Positions 56,533 to 64,000 of a stretch of DNA of 64,000 bases are shown here, in pieces. The DNA lies in assembly GCF_009857915.1 (NCBI RefSeq), contig NZ_WWCM01000007.1, forward strand, positions 62,001 through 126,000. Reading direction: 5' to 3'. The DNA comes from Duganella qianjiadongensis (lineage in GTDB: Bacteria > Pseudomonadota > Gammaproteobacteria > Burkholderiales > Burkholderiaceae_D). The stretch's first letter is position 1. Each line of letters starts with the position of its first letter. A model generated the notes under the pieces. The model did no database searches. It was not told where the DNA came from and saw only the letters and a list, made by a program, of their open reading frames with translations. The position numbers and the translations under genes were made by a program.

Positions 56533-58200
56533 ATGTACACCAACTACTTCCATCTCAAACAATCACCGTTCTCCATTGCTCCGGATCCGCGCTATCTGTT
56601 CATGAGCGAACGCCATCGCGAAGCGCTGGCGCACCTGCTGTATGGCGTGGGCTGCGGCGGCGGTTTCGTGCTGCTCACCGGCGAAATCGGCGCGGGCAAG
56701 ACCACCGTGTGCCGCTGCTTCATGGAGCAGATTCCCGAGAACTGCAAGCTGGCCTACATCTTCAATCCCAAGTTGTCGGTGGAAGAATTGCTGCTGTCGA
56801 TCTGCGACGAATTCGGCATCGTGCTGCCGGCACAGAGTGCGGGCGCGGTGAGCGTCAAGACTTATGTGGACGCCATCAATGCCTATCTGCTGGCTAGTCA
56901 CGCGCAGGGGCGCAACAATGTGCTGATCATCGACGAGGCGCAGAATCTGTCAGCCGCCGTGCTGGAACAACTGCGTCTGCTGACCAATCTGGAAACCAGC
57001 GAGCGCAAGCTGCTGCAGATTATTCTGATCGGCCAGCCCGAACTGCGCAGCATGGTGGCGCAGCCGGAACTGGAGCAGCTGGCGCAGCGCGTGATTGCGC
57101 GTTACCACCTCGGTTCGCTGACTGCCGCCGAAACAGCGGCCTATGTCGAGCACCGGCTGGCGGTAGCAGGCGCGGTGGCGACAGCGCCTTTCCCGCGTCC
57201 GCTGATGCCGCTGCTGCACAAGCTGACCAAAGGTGTGCCGCGCCGTATCAATCTGCTGTGCGACCGCGCGCTGCTGGGCGCGTATGTGGAAAACCAGCCG
57301 CAGGTGTCGCGCACCATCTTGCGCAAGGCCGCCGCCGAAGTATTTGCCAGCACCGAGGCCGGTGCAGCAGGCGCCGCGCCGGCACGCTGGCCTTTGCTGG
57401 CAGCCGGTGTGCTTGGCGGCGTGGCGCTCAGCGCTGCGGTGTGGCTGGGCGTGGGCAGGGGAGCAGCTGGCGGGCCTGCGCCTGTCGTCGCGGCGCCAGC
57501 GGCATCTGCCGCTGCGGCAGTGCAGCTTGCAGCGCCCGCTGGCGCGGCGCTTGCGTCTGCCCATCCTGCGGCGAGTGCAGTAGCTGGCAGCGCAACAGCT
57601 GCCAGCGCAGCAGCCGGCTTTACCCAGTCCGAGGCCGTGCGTGCACTGGCGGCGCGGTGGGAACTCAAGCTGCCCGATGGCGAGCCGTGCGCCCTGTCGG
57701 CGCGCCTGAACCTGCGCTGTCTGACGGCCAGGGGCGGACTGGAAGAACTGCGCCAGCTGGACCGGCCTGCCGTGCTGACGCTGCATGACGATCCGGTCCG
57801 GCCGAATTATCTGCTACTGACGGCGCTAGACGATGAGTATGCGACGCTGGCTGGTGCCGATGGCAAACCTCAGCGGATCAAGCTGGCCGCGCTGGAGGCC
57901 CGCTACGGTGGCGAATTCACCACGTACTGGCGCGCGCCCCGTGCCTGGCGCGATGAAGTGTCGGCAGGCGATAAAGGGCCCGATGTGGACTGGCTGGCCA
58001 AACGGCTGGCGCAGATCTATGGCCTGAAAAAGCCGGTAGAGGGACAGCCGCTGAATGCTGCCCTGCGCGCACGCCTGACGGAGTTCCAGAACGAGCAGCA
58101 TCTGAAGGCAGACGGCGTGGCCGGACCGAAAACATTTATCCGCCTGTATCAGCAGGGTGGGGTGCGCGAACCGCGCTTGCTGTCAGCGGAGGGGAAATAG
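56533..58200 (+). CDS. gspA: Type II secretion AAA+ ATPase GspA (ExeA)
   Basis: 555 residues. AAA+ domain at about 1-270 with Walker A G50EIGAGKTT and Walker B VLIIDEAQNL, starting YTNYFHLKQSPFSIAPDPRYLF as in ExeA. A membrane helix lies at about 280-305, followed by an Ala-rich linker and a C-terminal peptidoglycan-binding domain (LNAALRARLTEFQNEQHLKADGVAGPKT). GspA with GspB helps to place the GspD secretin through the peptidoglycan. The main gsp cluster is not in the window. Confidence 0.93.
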   Translation: MYTNYFHLKQSPFSIAPDPRYLFMSERHREALAHLLYGVGCGGGFVLLTGEIGAGKTTVCRCFMEQIPENCKLAYIFNPKLSVEELLLSICDEFGIVLPAQSAGAVSVKTYVDAINAYLLASHAQGRNNVLIIDEAQNLSAAVLEQLRLLTNLETSERKLLQIILIGQPELRSMVAQPELEQLAQRVIARYHLGSLTAAETAAYVEHRLAVAGAVATAPFPRPLMPLLHKLTKGVPRRINLLCDRALLGAYVENQPQVSRTILRKAAAEVFASTEAGAAGAAPARWPLLAAGVLGGVALSAAVWLGVGRGAAGGPAPVVAAPAASAAAAVQLAAPAGAALASAHPAASAVAGSATAASAAAGFTQSEAVRALAARWELKLPDGEPCALSARLNLRCLTARGGLEELRQLDRPAVLTLHDDPVRPNYLLLTALDDEYATLAGADGKPQRIKLAALEARYGGEFTTYWRAPRAWRDEVSAGDKGPDVDWLAKRLAQIYGLKKPVEGQPLNAALRARLTEFQNEQHLKADGVAGPKTFIRLYQQGGVREPRLLSAEGK

Positions 58201-58935
58201 ATGTCGTACATACTGGAAGCGCTGAAGAAAGCGCAGGCGGAAAGACAGCTAGGCAGCGCACCGACGCTGCATGGGGCAAGCATGCAGGCGCCGTCGCTGG
58301 CTGCGGCGCTGCCATGGTGGCGCCGTCCGCTGGTGCTGGCTGCCCTGCTGATGGCAGTGGTGATCGTGGCATTGCTGGTATTGCTGCTGCGTCCCGTGCC
58401 CAGCGCCACACCAGCCGTGCTTGCGGCCAGCGCACAGCAGGCAACGCCGGCAACGGATTCTGCCGCCCGCACCGGACAGGAAGCGCCAGCCAAGGTGGTC
58501 GCCTCGCCTGCGCCTCTGCCTGCGCCCTTGCCGCTGCCGGACGCGAATGCCGGTATTGCGCCGCGTAGCGCGGATGCTGCCAGCACAGTGCCGGCATCGC
58601 CTGGCGCCAACCAGGCCGCCGCTAATCGGGTAACTTCGTCTGCAACTGCGCCTGCTTCGACGGGGAACGCCAGCAAGCCTGCCGCCATCGCCCGCGTCAA
58701 CGAAGAACCGGTGCTCAATCTGCGCGAATTGCCCGAGCCGATACAGCGCGCCATACCGAGTATCAGCGTGGGCGGCTACATCTATTCGCCGAATCCGGCC
58801 GATCGGCTGCTATTGATCGACAAGGTGCTGCGCCATGAAGGCGAAGAAGTGGCGCCCGGGCTGGTGCTGGAAAAACTGCAGCCGCGCGAAGCGGTATTCA
58901 GCTTCAGGGGCTATCGCTACCGCGTGCCTTACTAG
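58201..58935 (+). CDS. gspB: Type II secretion protein GspB (ExeB)
   Basis: 244 residues beginning MSYILEALKKAQAERQLG, the classic GspB cytosolic tail. One membrane helix lies at about 43-63, a Pro/Ala-rich periplasmic linker follows, and a C-terminal T2SSB domain ends the protein (LPEPIQRAIPSISVGGYIYS, DRLLLIDKVLRHEGEEV, FSFRGYRYRVPY). It starts directly at the base after the gspA stop, so the two are coupled. Confidence 0.93.
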   Translation: MSYILEALKKAQAERQLGSAPTLHGASMQAPSLAAALPWWRRPLVLAALLMAVVIVALLVLLLRPVPSATPAVLAASAQQATPATDSAARTGQEAPAKVVASPAPLPAPLPLPDANAGIAPRSADAASTVPASPGANQAAANRVTSSATAPASTGNASKPAAIARVNEEPVLNLRELPEPIQRAIPSISVGGYIYSPNPADRLLLIDKVLRHEGEEVAPGLVLEKLQPREAVFSFRGYRYRVPY

Positions 58936-59002
58936 GCCTGTCATCAAGGCGTCACGCGGTGCTGATATTTTTACATCATTGATCTTCTCGCACGGATTTA
59001 TG

Positions 59003-59191
59003 ATGAAATACCTGAAATTGATGCCCCTGCTGATCGCCGCAGCTTTCGCGATGCCACGTGCGCATGCCGCCAATAATGATGTCTCGCCTGCAGGTGGCAG
59101 TTCCCATGCGGCGCTGTGGATAGGTATTAGCGTGCTACTGCTGGGTGGCAGCCAGCGCCGCAACGAACCGTTCAAGCGGCTGGACGAATAA
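59003..59191 (+). CDS. Small membrane or exported protein
   Basis: 62 residues (MKYLKLMPLLIAAAFAMPRAHA signal-like region, a short Gly/Ser stretch, a hydrophobic segment LWIGISVLLLGGS and a basic end RRNEPFKRL). An ATG three bases earlier is equivalent. The ribosome site is weak. The hydrophobic segment followed by arginines could anchor it in the inner membrane. Confidence 0.45.
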   Translation: MKYLKLMPLLIAAAFAMPRAHAANNDVSPAGGSSHAALWIGISVLLLGGSQRRNEPFKRLDE

Positions 59192-59223
59192 GTTCCTGAC
59201 GGAACGCGACAGGGCATGCTGCG

Positions 59224-59229
59224 TATAAT
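59224..59229 (+). promoter_or_regulatory. Probable -10 element of mobB
   Basis: TATAAT lies 31 bases before the mobB ATG, just after the small gene. The -35 is not clear. Confidence 0.4.
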
Positions 59230-59259
59230 GGCGGCAACCTGATTTCGCGGAGTCGTAAT

Positions 59260-59796
59260 ATGCAGAAGCACGTTGGTGGCCAGCTCTCTCCCGTGCTGGT
59301 GGTGACCGGCACTTCCGGTAGCGGCAAGACCACCTTGCTGGAATTTCTCATCGCCAGTCTGGCTGCCGAAGGTGTGCGCATCAATATGATCAAGCACAGC
59401 CATCACGACATCGAACTGGAGCCGCCGCGCAAGGATAGCGCGCGTCTGCGTCTGGCCGGTGCCGCCGAGGTGATGGTGGCATCGCCGTATCGTGTTTCCA
59501 TCGTGCAGGAATTGCGCGGCGCGCCCGAGCCTACGCTGGAGCAGCAACTGGCACGCATGTCGCCCGCCGACCTGACGCTGCTGGAGGGTTTCAAGTCCGA
59601 CCCCGTCCCCAAGCTGGAAGTGTATCGCCCGGAAGTGGGCAAGCCGCCTCTGTATCCCCATGATCCGTATATTTACGCTGTTGCTTCAGATCAAACCCGT
59701 CCAGCCGATCTGCCCCGGCATCTGGTCTGGCTTGATCTGAACCAGCGCGAGACGGTGCTGGACTGGGTGCGGAATTACTGCAAAGAATCGAAATAA
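59260..59796 (+). CDS. mobB: Molybdopterin-guanine dinucleotide biosynthesis protein MobB
   Basis: 178 residues. A P-loop GTPase fold with [17 protein letters not shown] (Walker A at about residue 16), [14 protein letters not shown], and [21 protein letters not shown], all typical of MobB. It assists MobA in attaching GMP to molybdopterin. It stands alone; moeA and mobA are not adjacent in the window. Confidence 0.93.
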   Translation: MQKHVGGQLSPVLVVTGTSGSGKTTLLEFLIASLAAEGVRINMIKHSHHDIELEPPRKDSARLRLAGAAEVMVASPYRVSIVQELRGAPEPTLEQQLARMSPADLTLLEGFKSDPVPKLEVYRPEVGKPPLYPHDPYIYAVASDQTRPADLPRHLVWLDLNQRETVLDWVRNYCKESK

Positions 59797-59869
59797 AAAT
59801 CAGCGCTGGGGCCTAAAGTTTGATCCGGCACGTCCGTAAATGAAGTGATACCCCTTAATGGAGGATTTC

Positions 59870-60070
59870 ATGGACATTACAGGCATTGCCCAGACTGCCA
59901 GCACCATTGCTGACACTGGCACCAAGCAGGCCGTAGGCGTGGCCGTGTTGAAAAAAGCTCAGGATATACAGGCTTCCAGCGCCAGTGCGCTGATCGAAGC
60001 GATTCCACCTGTACCTTCGGCACCGAATCTGCCTTCGCACCTCGGCAACACCATCAATACCACGGCCTGA
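59870..60070 (+). CDS. Putative motility protein, YjfB family
   Basis: 66 residues. [46 protein letters not shown] has the MDI-start and Ala-rich helical pattern of the YjfB_motility family. The ATG at 59870 is placed by GGAGG 5 bases upstream. It may be co-regulated with flagellar genes elsewhere. Confidence 0.7.
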   Translation: MDITGIAQTASTIADTGTKQAVGVAVLKKAQDIQASSASALIEAIPPVPSAPNLPSHLGNTINTTA

Positions 60071-60202
60071 GCGCCGTCGTCTCTGCCGCTGCGGCCCTGC
60101 CTGTCAGGCTGGCCGTGCCGGTGCGCGTGTGCGCGCCATCTCGGCGCGACATAGCCGCTAAGGCGGTTTTTCCTCTCCCGAAAAAAAATTTGAAAAAAGT
60201 GT

Positions 60203-60255
60203 GTAAGGTCACGCCCTCGTGCTGCGACTACGGTACAGTTGCACACGGTTGTGCA
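60203..60255 (+). promoter_or_regulatory. ECF-sigma-like promoter and palindrome before the bufferin operon
   Basis: GTAAGG (60203-60208), a 16-base spacer and CGACTA (60225-60230) resemble the GTAACC-N16-CGAA promoters of ECF sigma factors that control bufferin genes in Caulobacter. A palindrome TGCACA-CGGT-TGTGCA follows at 60240-60255, in the leader. There is no sigma-70 consensus. Confidence 0.5.
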
Positions 60256-60290
60256 GCATAACGACACTTTTACTTTCGAGGAGATTCACC

Positions 60291-60551
60291 ATGAACAAAC
60301 GTCAAGCTCTGATCGCCGCCGCACTGGCCACCGTATGCGCCGCTTCCGTGACGCAGGCTTCCGCAGCAGCCGCTGCCGACGACAAGGAAAAATGCTATGG
60401 CGTTGCCAAGGCAGGTGCTAACGATTGCGCTACCGGCGCCCACTCCTGCGCAGGCCAGGCCAAGATGGACAATGCTCCGGCCGAATGGAAATTCGTGGCC
60501 AAAGGTACGTGCGAAAAAGCTGGCGGCAAAACCATGCCTCCTTCCAAGTAA
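60291..60551 (+). CDS. bufA1: Bufferin 1 precursor (BufA1, DUF2282), copper-responsive RiPP
   Basis: 86 residues. A Sec signal peptide lies at about 1-27 ([15 protein letters not shown]), and the mature part carries four Cys: C35 in EKCYGV, C46 in ANDCATG, C53 in HSCAGQ and C74 in KGTCEKAGG. These are the hallmark of DUF2282/BufA1 peptides, whose Cys are modified by an MNIO enzyme to bind copper. GAGGAG lies 7 bases before the ATG. It precedes the maturase gene by 21 bases. Homology is by pattern; the copper role is from the family. Confidence 0.85.
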   Translation: MNKRQALIAAALATVCAASVTQASAAAAADDKEKCYGVAKAGANDCATGAHSCAGQAKMDNAPAEWKFVAKGTCEKAGGKTMPPSK

Positions 60552-60572
60552 TTGTTTTCCGGGCGCAGCGCT

Positions 60573-62219
60573 ATGACGTTGATAAGCAGTGCAGCGCCCG
60601 TCGCCGGTGTGGGCGTCGGGCTGAGAACGCCTCACTACCGGCAGTTTCTGGAACAGCGGCCCCGAGTGGGCTGGCTGGAAGTACACACGGAGAATTATCT
60701 GGATCAGGGCGGCTGGGACAGCCATGTGCTGGAACAGTTGCGCCATGATTACCCCATCAGTCTGCATGGCGTCGGTCTGGGGCTGGGTTCGGCGCGCGGT
60801 TTTTCGCCGCAGCATCTGCAGCGCGTGCGGGCGCTGGTCGAGCGCGTGCAGCCTGCGCTAGTGTCCGAGCACCTGTGCTGGAGCGCCGTGGCGGACCGCC
60901 AGCTGAACGATCTGCTACCCATCACGCTGGACCACACTGCGCTCGATCTGCTCAGCGCCCGGGTACAGCAAGTGCAGGATGTGCTCAAGCGGCAGATTTT
61001 GCTGGAAAATGTTTCGACCTATTTGCGCTACCGCCATGACGCCATGAGCGAGGCAGAGTTTCTGGCCGCGCTAGTGGCCCGTACCGGCTGCGCACTGCTA
61101 CTCGATGTCAATAATCTGTACGTCAACCAGTGCAATCACGGCGAGGATGCCCGCGCCGCGATGGCGGCAATCGCCCCTGGCACGGTAGGGGAAATCCATC
61201 TGGCCGGCCATCTGGTGACGCCGCAGGCCGTGATCGATCATCACGGCGCGCCCATCAGCGCCGAAGTCTGGCAGCTGTATCAGCTCGCCTTGCAGCGCTT
61301 TGGCGCCGTTCCTACGCTGATCGAATGGGATACCGATGTGCCGCCGCTGGAAGTGCTGTTGGCCGATGCGGCGCAGGCCGAAGTCATGCAGGCACAGCAC
61401 GTAGCGCCGCAGCTGCTGGTGCCGTCTGCCATCACCGCTGGTGCAGCGCAGGATGTTGCCGCGCTGGCCGCTAGCCAGCAGACGTTCACTGCAGCGCTGT
61501 TCGATCCTGCCCGCAGTCCGGCCGCACTGGACCTGTTCAAAGGCGAACAGAACGAACACCGGCTGGCGCTGTATCGCGGCAACCTGACGGTGGGCTGGTA
61601 CAAGATACTGGCCTCGGCCTATCCGGTGATCCGCCAGCTAGTCGGCGAGGAATTCTTCGAAGGACTGACCCGCGCCTATGGCCATGTGCATCCGTCCGAC
61701 AACCCTGACCTGAACTGTTTCGGCGCCCGCTTTGCTGCCTTCCTGCGCAGCTTTCCTCCGGTGGCCGAACTGCCGTATCTGCCCGATATGGCGGAGCTCG
61801 AGTGGGCGCTGCACTGCGCCCACTATGCCGAATCGGCCAGCACTCTGAGCGCAGCCGACATGGCGCGCCTGACGCCCGGGCAGATGGAGGAGCTGCACCT
61901 GCGTCTGGCGCCTGCCTGCACCTTGCTGGCGCCTGCATGGACGGTGCTCGCTAGCTGGTGTGCCCATCAGCCTGACGCCGGGGTAGAACCTTATGCGCCG
62001 GTGTCAGGCCGCGAGTTCGGACTGGTGTGCCGGCCGCAATGGCGGGCCCGCCTGTTAACGCTGACCCCGGCCAGCCATGCCGCGCTATCCGTACTGGCAG
62101 CAGGTGCTACGCTGGGCGCGGCACTCGATGCGGCCTTCGATTGCGATGCGGAGTTCGATTTTGCCGCGAACTTGCAACAGTGGCTGGTGAGCGAAATTTT
62201 TGTCAGGATAGTGCGCTAA
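60573..62219 (+). CDS. Fused bufferin maturase: MNIO (BufB, DUF692) plus BufC (DUF2063)
   Basis: 548 residues in one uninterrupted frame. Residues about 10-275 are an MNIO/DUF692 barrel: [23 protein letters not shown] (H65), SEHLCWS (E99, H100), [22 protein letters not shown] (D178), GEIHLAGH (H209, H213) and PTLIEWDTD (E251), the iron ligands. Residues 276-300 are an Ala-rich linker. Residues 301-548 are DUF2063/BufC ([58 protein letters not shown]). BufB and BufC are normally separate genes. The ATG at 60573 is used; a TTG 21 bases earlier is possible. Confidence 0.88.
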   Translation: MTLISSAAPVAGVGVGLRTPHYRQFLEQRPRVGWLEVHTENYLDQGGWDSHVLEQLRHDYPISLHGVGLGLGSARGFSPQHLQRVRALVERVQPALVSEHLCWSAVADRQLNDLLPITLDHTALDLLSARVQQVQDVLKRQILLENVSTYLRYRHDAMSEAEFLAALVARTGCALLLDVNNLYVNQCNHGEDARAAMAAIAPGTVGEIHLAGHLVTPQAVIDHHGAPISAEVWQLYQLALQRFGAVPTLIEWDTDVPPLEVLLADAAQAEVMQAQHVAPQLLVPSAITAGAAQDVAALAASQQTFTAALFDPARSPAALDLFKGEQNEHRLALYRGNLTVGWYKILASAYPVIRQLVGEEFFEGLTRAYGHVHPSDNPDLNCFGARFAAFLRSFPPVAELPYLPDMAELEWALHCAHYAESASTLSAADMARLTPGQMEELHLRLAPACTLLAPAWTVLASWCAHQPDAGVEPYAPVSGREFGLVCRPQWRARLLTLTPASHAALSVLAAGATLGAALDAAFDCDAEFDFAANLQQWLVSEIFVRIVR

Positions 62220-62248
62220 TTCCGACCAAGCTAATTTGGGAGGAAATC

Positions 62249-62710
62249 ATGGCAGGTTTATGGGCATTGCATCAGCGTAGTCTGGTGCTCGATCACAAGC
62301 TGACGCAATGGGGCGGCGCAGCGCTGGGACTGTTCCTGCGCCTATACGTGGGCTGGCAGTTCTTCAAGGCAGGCATGGTCAAGGTTGCCGACTGGGGCGC
62401 CACGCTGGCGCTGTTTCGCGAGGAATACCATGTGCCCTTGCTGCCGCCGGAACTGGCAGCCTATCTGGGCGCGGCAGGGGAGCTGGTGCTGCCCGTGCTG
62501 CTGTTTGGCGGGCTGCTGTCGCGTCCCGCAGCACTGGCTTTGTTGCTGGTGAATGCAATGGCGGTATTGTCCTACCCGCAGCTGTTCAGCTTCGAGTGTC
62601 CTGCTGCCATCAATGATCATTTCTACTGGGGCGTGATGCTGCTGGCGCTGCTGGTGTATGGTCCGGGCAAAATTTCGCTCGACCATGGGCTGGCACAGCG
62701 AGCCCGCTAG
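62249..62710 (+). CDS. DoxX-family membrane protein of the bufferin operon
   Basis: 153 residues with four membrane helices. GLFLRLYVGWQFFKAGMVKVADW and LGAAGELVLPVLLFGGLLSRPAALALL are DoxX signatures. A GGGAGG site lies 6 bases before the ATG, 29 bases after the maturase stop. DoxX-like proteins often end bufferin operons and may maintain redox or quinone balance; the role is inferred. Confidence 0.88.
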   Translation: MAGLWALHQRSLVLDHKLTQWGGAALGLFLRLYVGWQFFKAGMVKVADWGATLALFREEYHVPLLPPELAAYLGAAGELVLPVLLFGGLLSRPAALALLLVNAMAVLSYPQLFSFECPAAINDHFYWGVMLLALLVYGPGKISLDHGLAQRAR

Positions 62711-62743
62711 TGCACTAGTGGTGAAGTGCGAGCGGCGGGGTGC

Positions 62744-63034
62744 TTAGTGGCGTTTGAAAGCGCGCAGCAGACGCGCTTCACCCGTCAGGTCCTGATGCAG
62801 CAGGCTGGCGGCGCGGGTCAGTTCTATCATGCGCTCCACCTGGATATCTTCGAAGCGCGCCAGTTCGTCCATGGCGTAGTGCAGGGCTTGCGCCAGCCGC
62901 GTGCGCGCATTCTGATATAGCTGGCTGTGATAGGCGTTGGTATTGTTGAGCAAATCCTCGGCATTTTCTATCACTTGCCGTAAGTCTTCAAGTAAGCGTT
63001 CCTGCGTTTGCAGTTTCACTTCAGGATCGTCCAT
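62744..63034 (-). CDS. DUF883/ElaB-like helical protein lacking a membrane anchor
   Basis: 96 residues. VKLQTQERLLEDLRQVIENAEDLLNNT matches the N-terminal helix of the ElaB/YqjD/DUF883 group, which tether ribosomes to the membrane in stationary phase. Here the usual C-terminal membrane helix is absent and the protein ends RAFKRH. It may act as a soluble partner or belong to another coiled-coil family. It converges on the DoxX gene. Confidence 0.6.
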   Translation of the reverse strand: MDDPEVKLQTQERLLEDLRQVIENAEDLLNNTNAYHSQLYQNARTRLAQALHYAMDELARFEDIQVERMIELTRAASLLHQDLTGEARLLRAFKRH

Positions 63035-63178
63035 GACGTACCCCTGCTTAACAAAAATGGTGACAGAACTGCCGAGTACACAGTTCCACTATAGTTCACA
63101 AACGTGCAATCCGCTGGTGCGGCCTCGATTGCCGTGCAAACCGTAGTATAGCTAACTATTTCCACAATGCAATAAGTG

Positions 63179-63397
63179 TTATCCAGCTTGCACACTGATC
63201 TGCACGTCGCCGAGCGTGACGATCTGACCGGCGCGGATTTTGGCCGTCTTGCGCAATTCCTTTTTGCCATCGACTTTGACGCTGCCTCCGGCTACCAGCA
63301 TTTTGCCAGCGCCGCCGCTGTCACACAGGCCCACCAGCTTAAGTAACTGATTTAGCTCAACAAACTCACCGTTCAATTCGAAACTGACTTTTTGCAT
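63179..63397 (-). CDS. S4-domain RNA-binding protein (YbcJ-like)
   Basis: 72 residues. The whole protein is an S4 fold: FVELNQLLKLVGLCDSGGAGKMLVAGGSVKVDGKKELRKTAKIRAGQIV, in the order seen in YbcJ. GAGGA lies just before the ATG. It likely binds structured RNA, perhaps rRNA. It is monocistronic. Confidence 0.88.
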   Translation of the reverse strand: MQKVSFELNGEFVELNQLLKLVGLCDSGGAGKMLVAGGSVKVDGKKELRKTAKIRAGQIVTLGDVQISVQAG

Positions 63398-63552
63398 ATT
63401 TTCCTCTGTTGCTATGATGGGAACGCGAGGCGTTCCGCCCGCCGGACTGGCGCACGGGTGGCAGTGTACTCCATGTGGGTTGTATGCCTGAGTTTGCTGT
63501 CGAGAAAAGTATTGACTATGCTGTAATCAGAGTCAGCAGAAGTCGTGCTAGC

Positions 63553-63570
63553 GCCGGTCATGTGACCGGC
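63553..63570. promoter_or_regulatory. Perfect 18-bp inverted repeat next to a ribosome-binding site
   Basis: GCCGGTCA-TG-TGACCGGC is fully complementary and ends one base before AGGAGA, the SD of the gene starting at 63583. As RNA it would form a stable hairpin flush with the SD; as DNA it could be an operator. Confidence 0.55.
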
Positions 63571-63582
63571 AGGAGAACCATC

Positions 63583-64000
63583 ATGGATAAGGCTATCGTT
63601 CGTCTGGGCATGGGCTGCCTGATGCTGCTGCCGGTCCTGCCTGCGGCAGGGGCAGAAGCGGAGGCAGGCGATAGCAGGCTGGCTGCAAGCCGTGCGCGCT
63701 TGCAGCTGGGCAGGCTGCCGGTGCCGCTGGCAGCGCTGGATCCGCTCGGCCCCACCCTCAATGCTCCCGCTCAGCGCTTTCTGACCAGCGCCGAATTCGA
63801 GCGCAGACTCGGTGCTGCGGTGGGCACGGTCAGCATAGGTGTGCTGCGCGAGGCCGCCAGCGTGACGGGGCCCCAGCAAAGTCCGGCGCTGGCCATGTAC
63901 AACCGTCCCAGCACCAGTTTTACTGCCGCCACGCTCGGTTATGCGCTCACGCCGCATGCGTCCGTCACGGCCATGGTTTCGGCGGCCCGCACCGAAGGGC
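63583..64000 (+). CDS. Exported protein of unknown function, truncated by window end
   Basis: 139 residues are visible with no stop. MDKAIVRLGMGCLMLLPVLPAAGAEA is a signal peptide, with AGA before the likely cleavage. The mature part shows FLTSAEFERRLGAAVGTVSIGVLREAASV and TSFTAATLGYALTPHASVTAMVSAA, alternating polar/hydrophobic residues that suit beta-strands, possibly an outer-membrane protein. AGGAGA lies 7 bases before the ATG. No family assigned. Confidence 0.6.
   Translation, partial: MDKAIVRLGMGCLMLLPVLPAAGAEAEAGDSRLAASRARLQLGRLPVPLAALDPLGPTLNAPAQRFLTSAEFERRLGAAVGTVSIGVLREAASVTGPQQSPALAMYNRPSTSFTAATLGYALTPHASVTAMVSAARTEG

Overview
The window looks like chromosome from a GC-rich Betaproteobacterium, most likely Oxalobacteraceae (Janthinobacterium/Duganella/Massilia relatives). 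The evidence is core genes with recognisable neighbours (glnS, alaS, etfBA plus an acyl-CoA dehydrogenase, rpsP-rimM-trmD-rplS), families typical of Burkholderiales (DUF3579, CobD/CbiB-like, GspA/GspB) and a Xanthomonas/Caulobacter-type TonB receptor linked to GlcNAc use. The genus is inferred. I saw no rRNA, tRNA, CRISPR array, prophage or insertion sequence.

Layout. 1-8.1 kb: flavin/2Fe-2S reductase, an SDR epimerase, small unknown genes, a glycine-rich-domain-like protein with a nine-residue tandem repeat, a CHASE histidine kinase whose 5' end is cut by an in-frame TGA, and glnS. 8.2-10.7 kb: a J-domain protein followed by three tightly packed unknown genes. 10.8-17.1 kb: a divergent LysR/MFS pair, a TonB-like protein, unknowns, a CoA transferase and a YefM-YoeB toxin-antitoxin pair with its operator. 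17.1-32.9 kb: housekeeping stretch (GDPD, alaS, TusA-like, etfBA, acyl-CoA dehydrogenase, TM2 protein, rpsP operon, Nudix, CobD-like, DUF3579, M16 peptidase). 33.0-34.1 kb: a lower-GC island holding a probable type III secretion chaperone and its likely substrate. 34.3-53.8 kb: a large chitin/N-acetylglucosamine (GlcNAc) locus. 54.1-64 kb: a DUF2807 protein with a 16-fold repeat, gspAB, mobB, a YjfB-like protein, a bufferin (copper-binding RiPP) operon whose maturase and partner are fused, a DUF883-like protein, an S4 protein and a truncated secreted protein.

How the genes work together. In the GlcNAc locus one strand carries a TonB receptor, a GH18-like enzyme and two NagX-type membrane proteins. 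These would bring chitooligosaccharides across the outer membrane and process them. The opposite strand carries a ten-gene, mostly overlapping operon: kinase, GntR regulator, NagA, SIS-type deaminase, sugar ABC transporter, GH3 hexosaminidase, AmpG-like permease and transporter ATPase. This would import, cleave, phosphorylate, deacetylate and deaminate amino sugars. ACTGGTAT-like half-sites with an 11-bp period occur before both transcription units and suggest one regulon under two paralogous GntR proteins.

The most interesting candidates are the fused bufferin maturase operon, the orphan effector/chaperone pair, the J-domain four-gene cluster and the strictly alternating 39-residue DUF2807 repeat.
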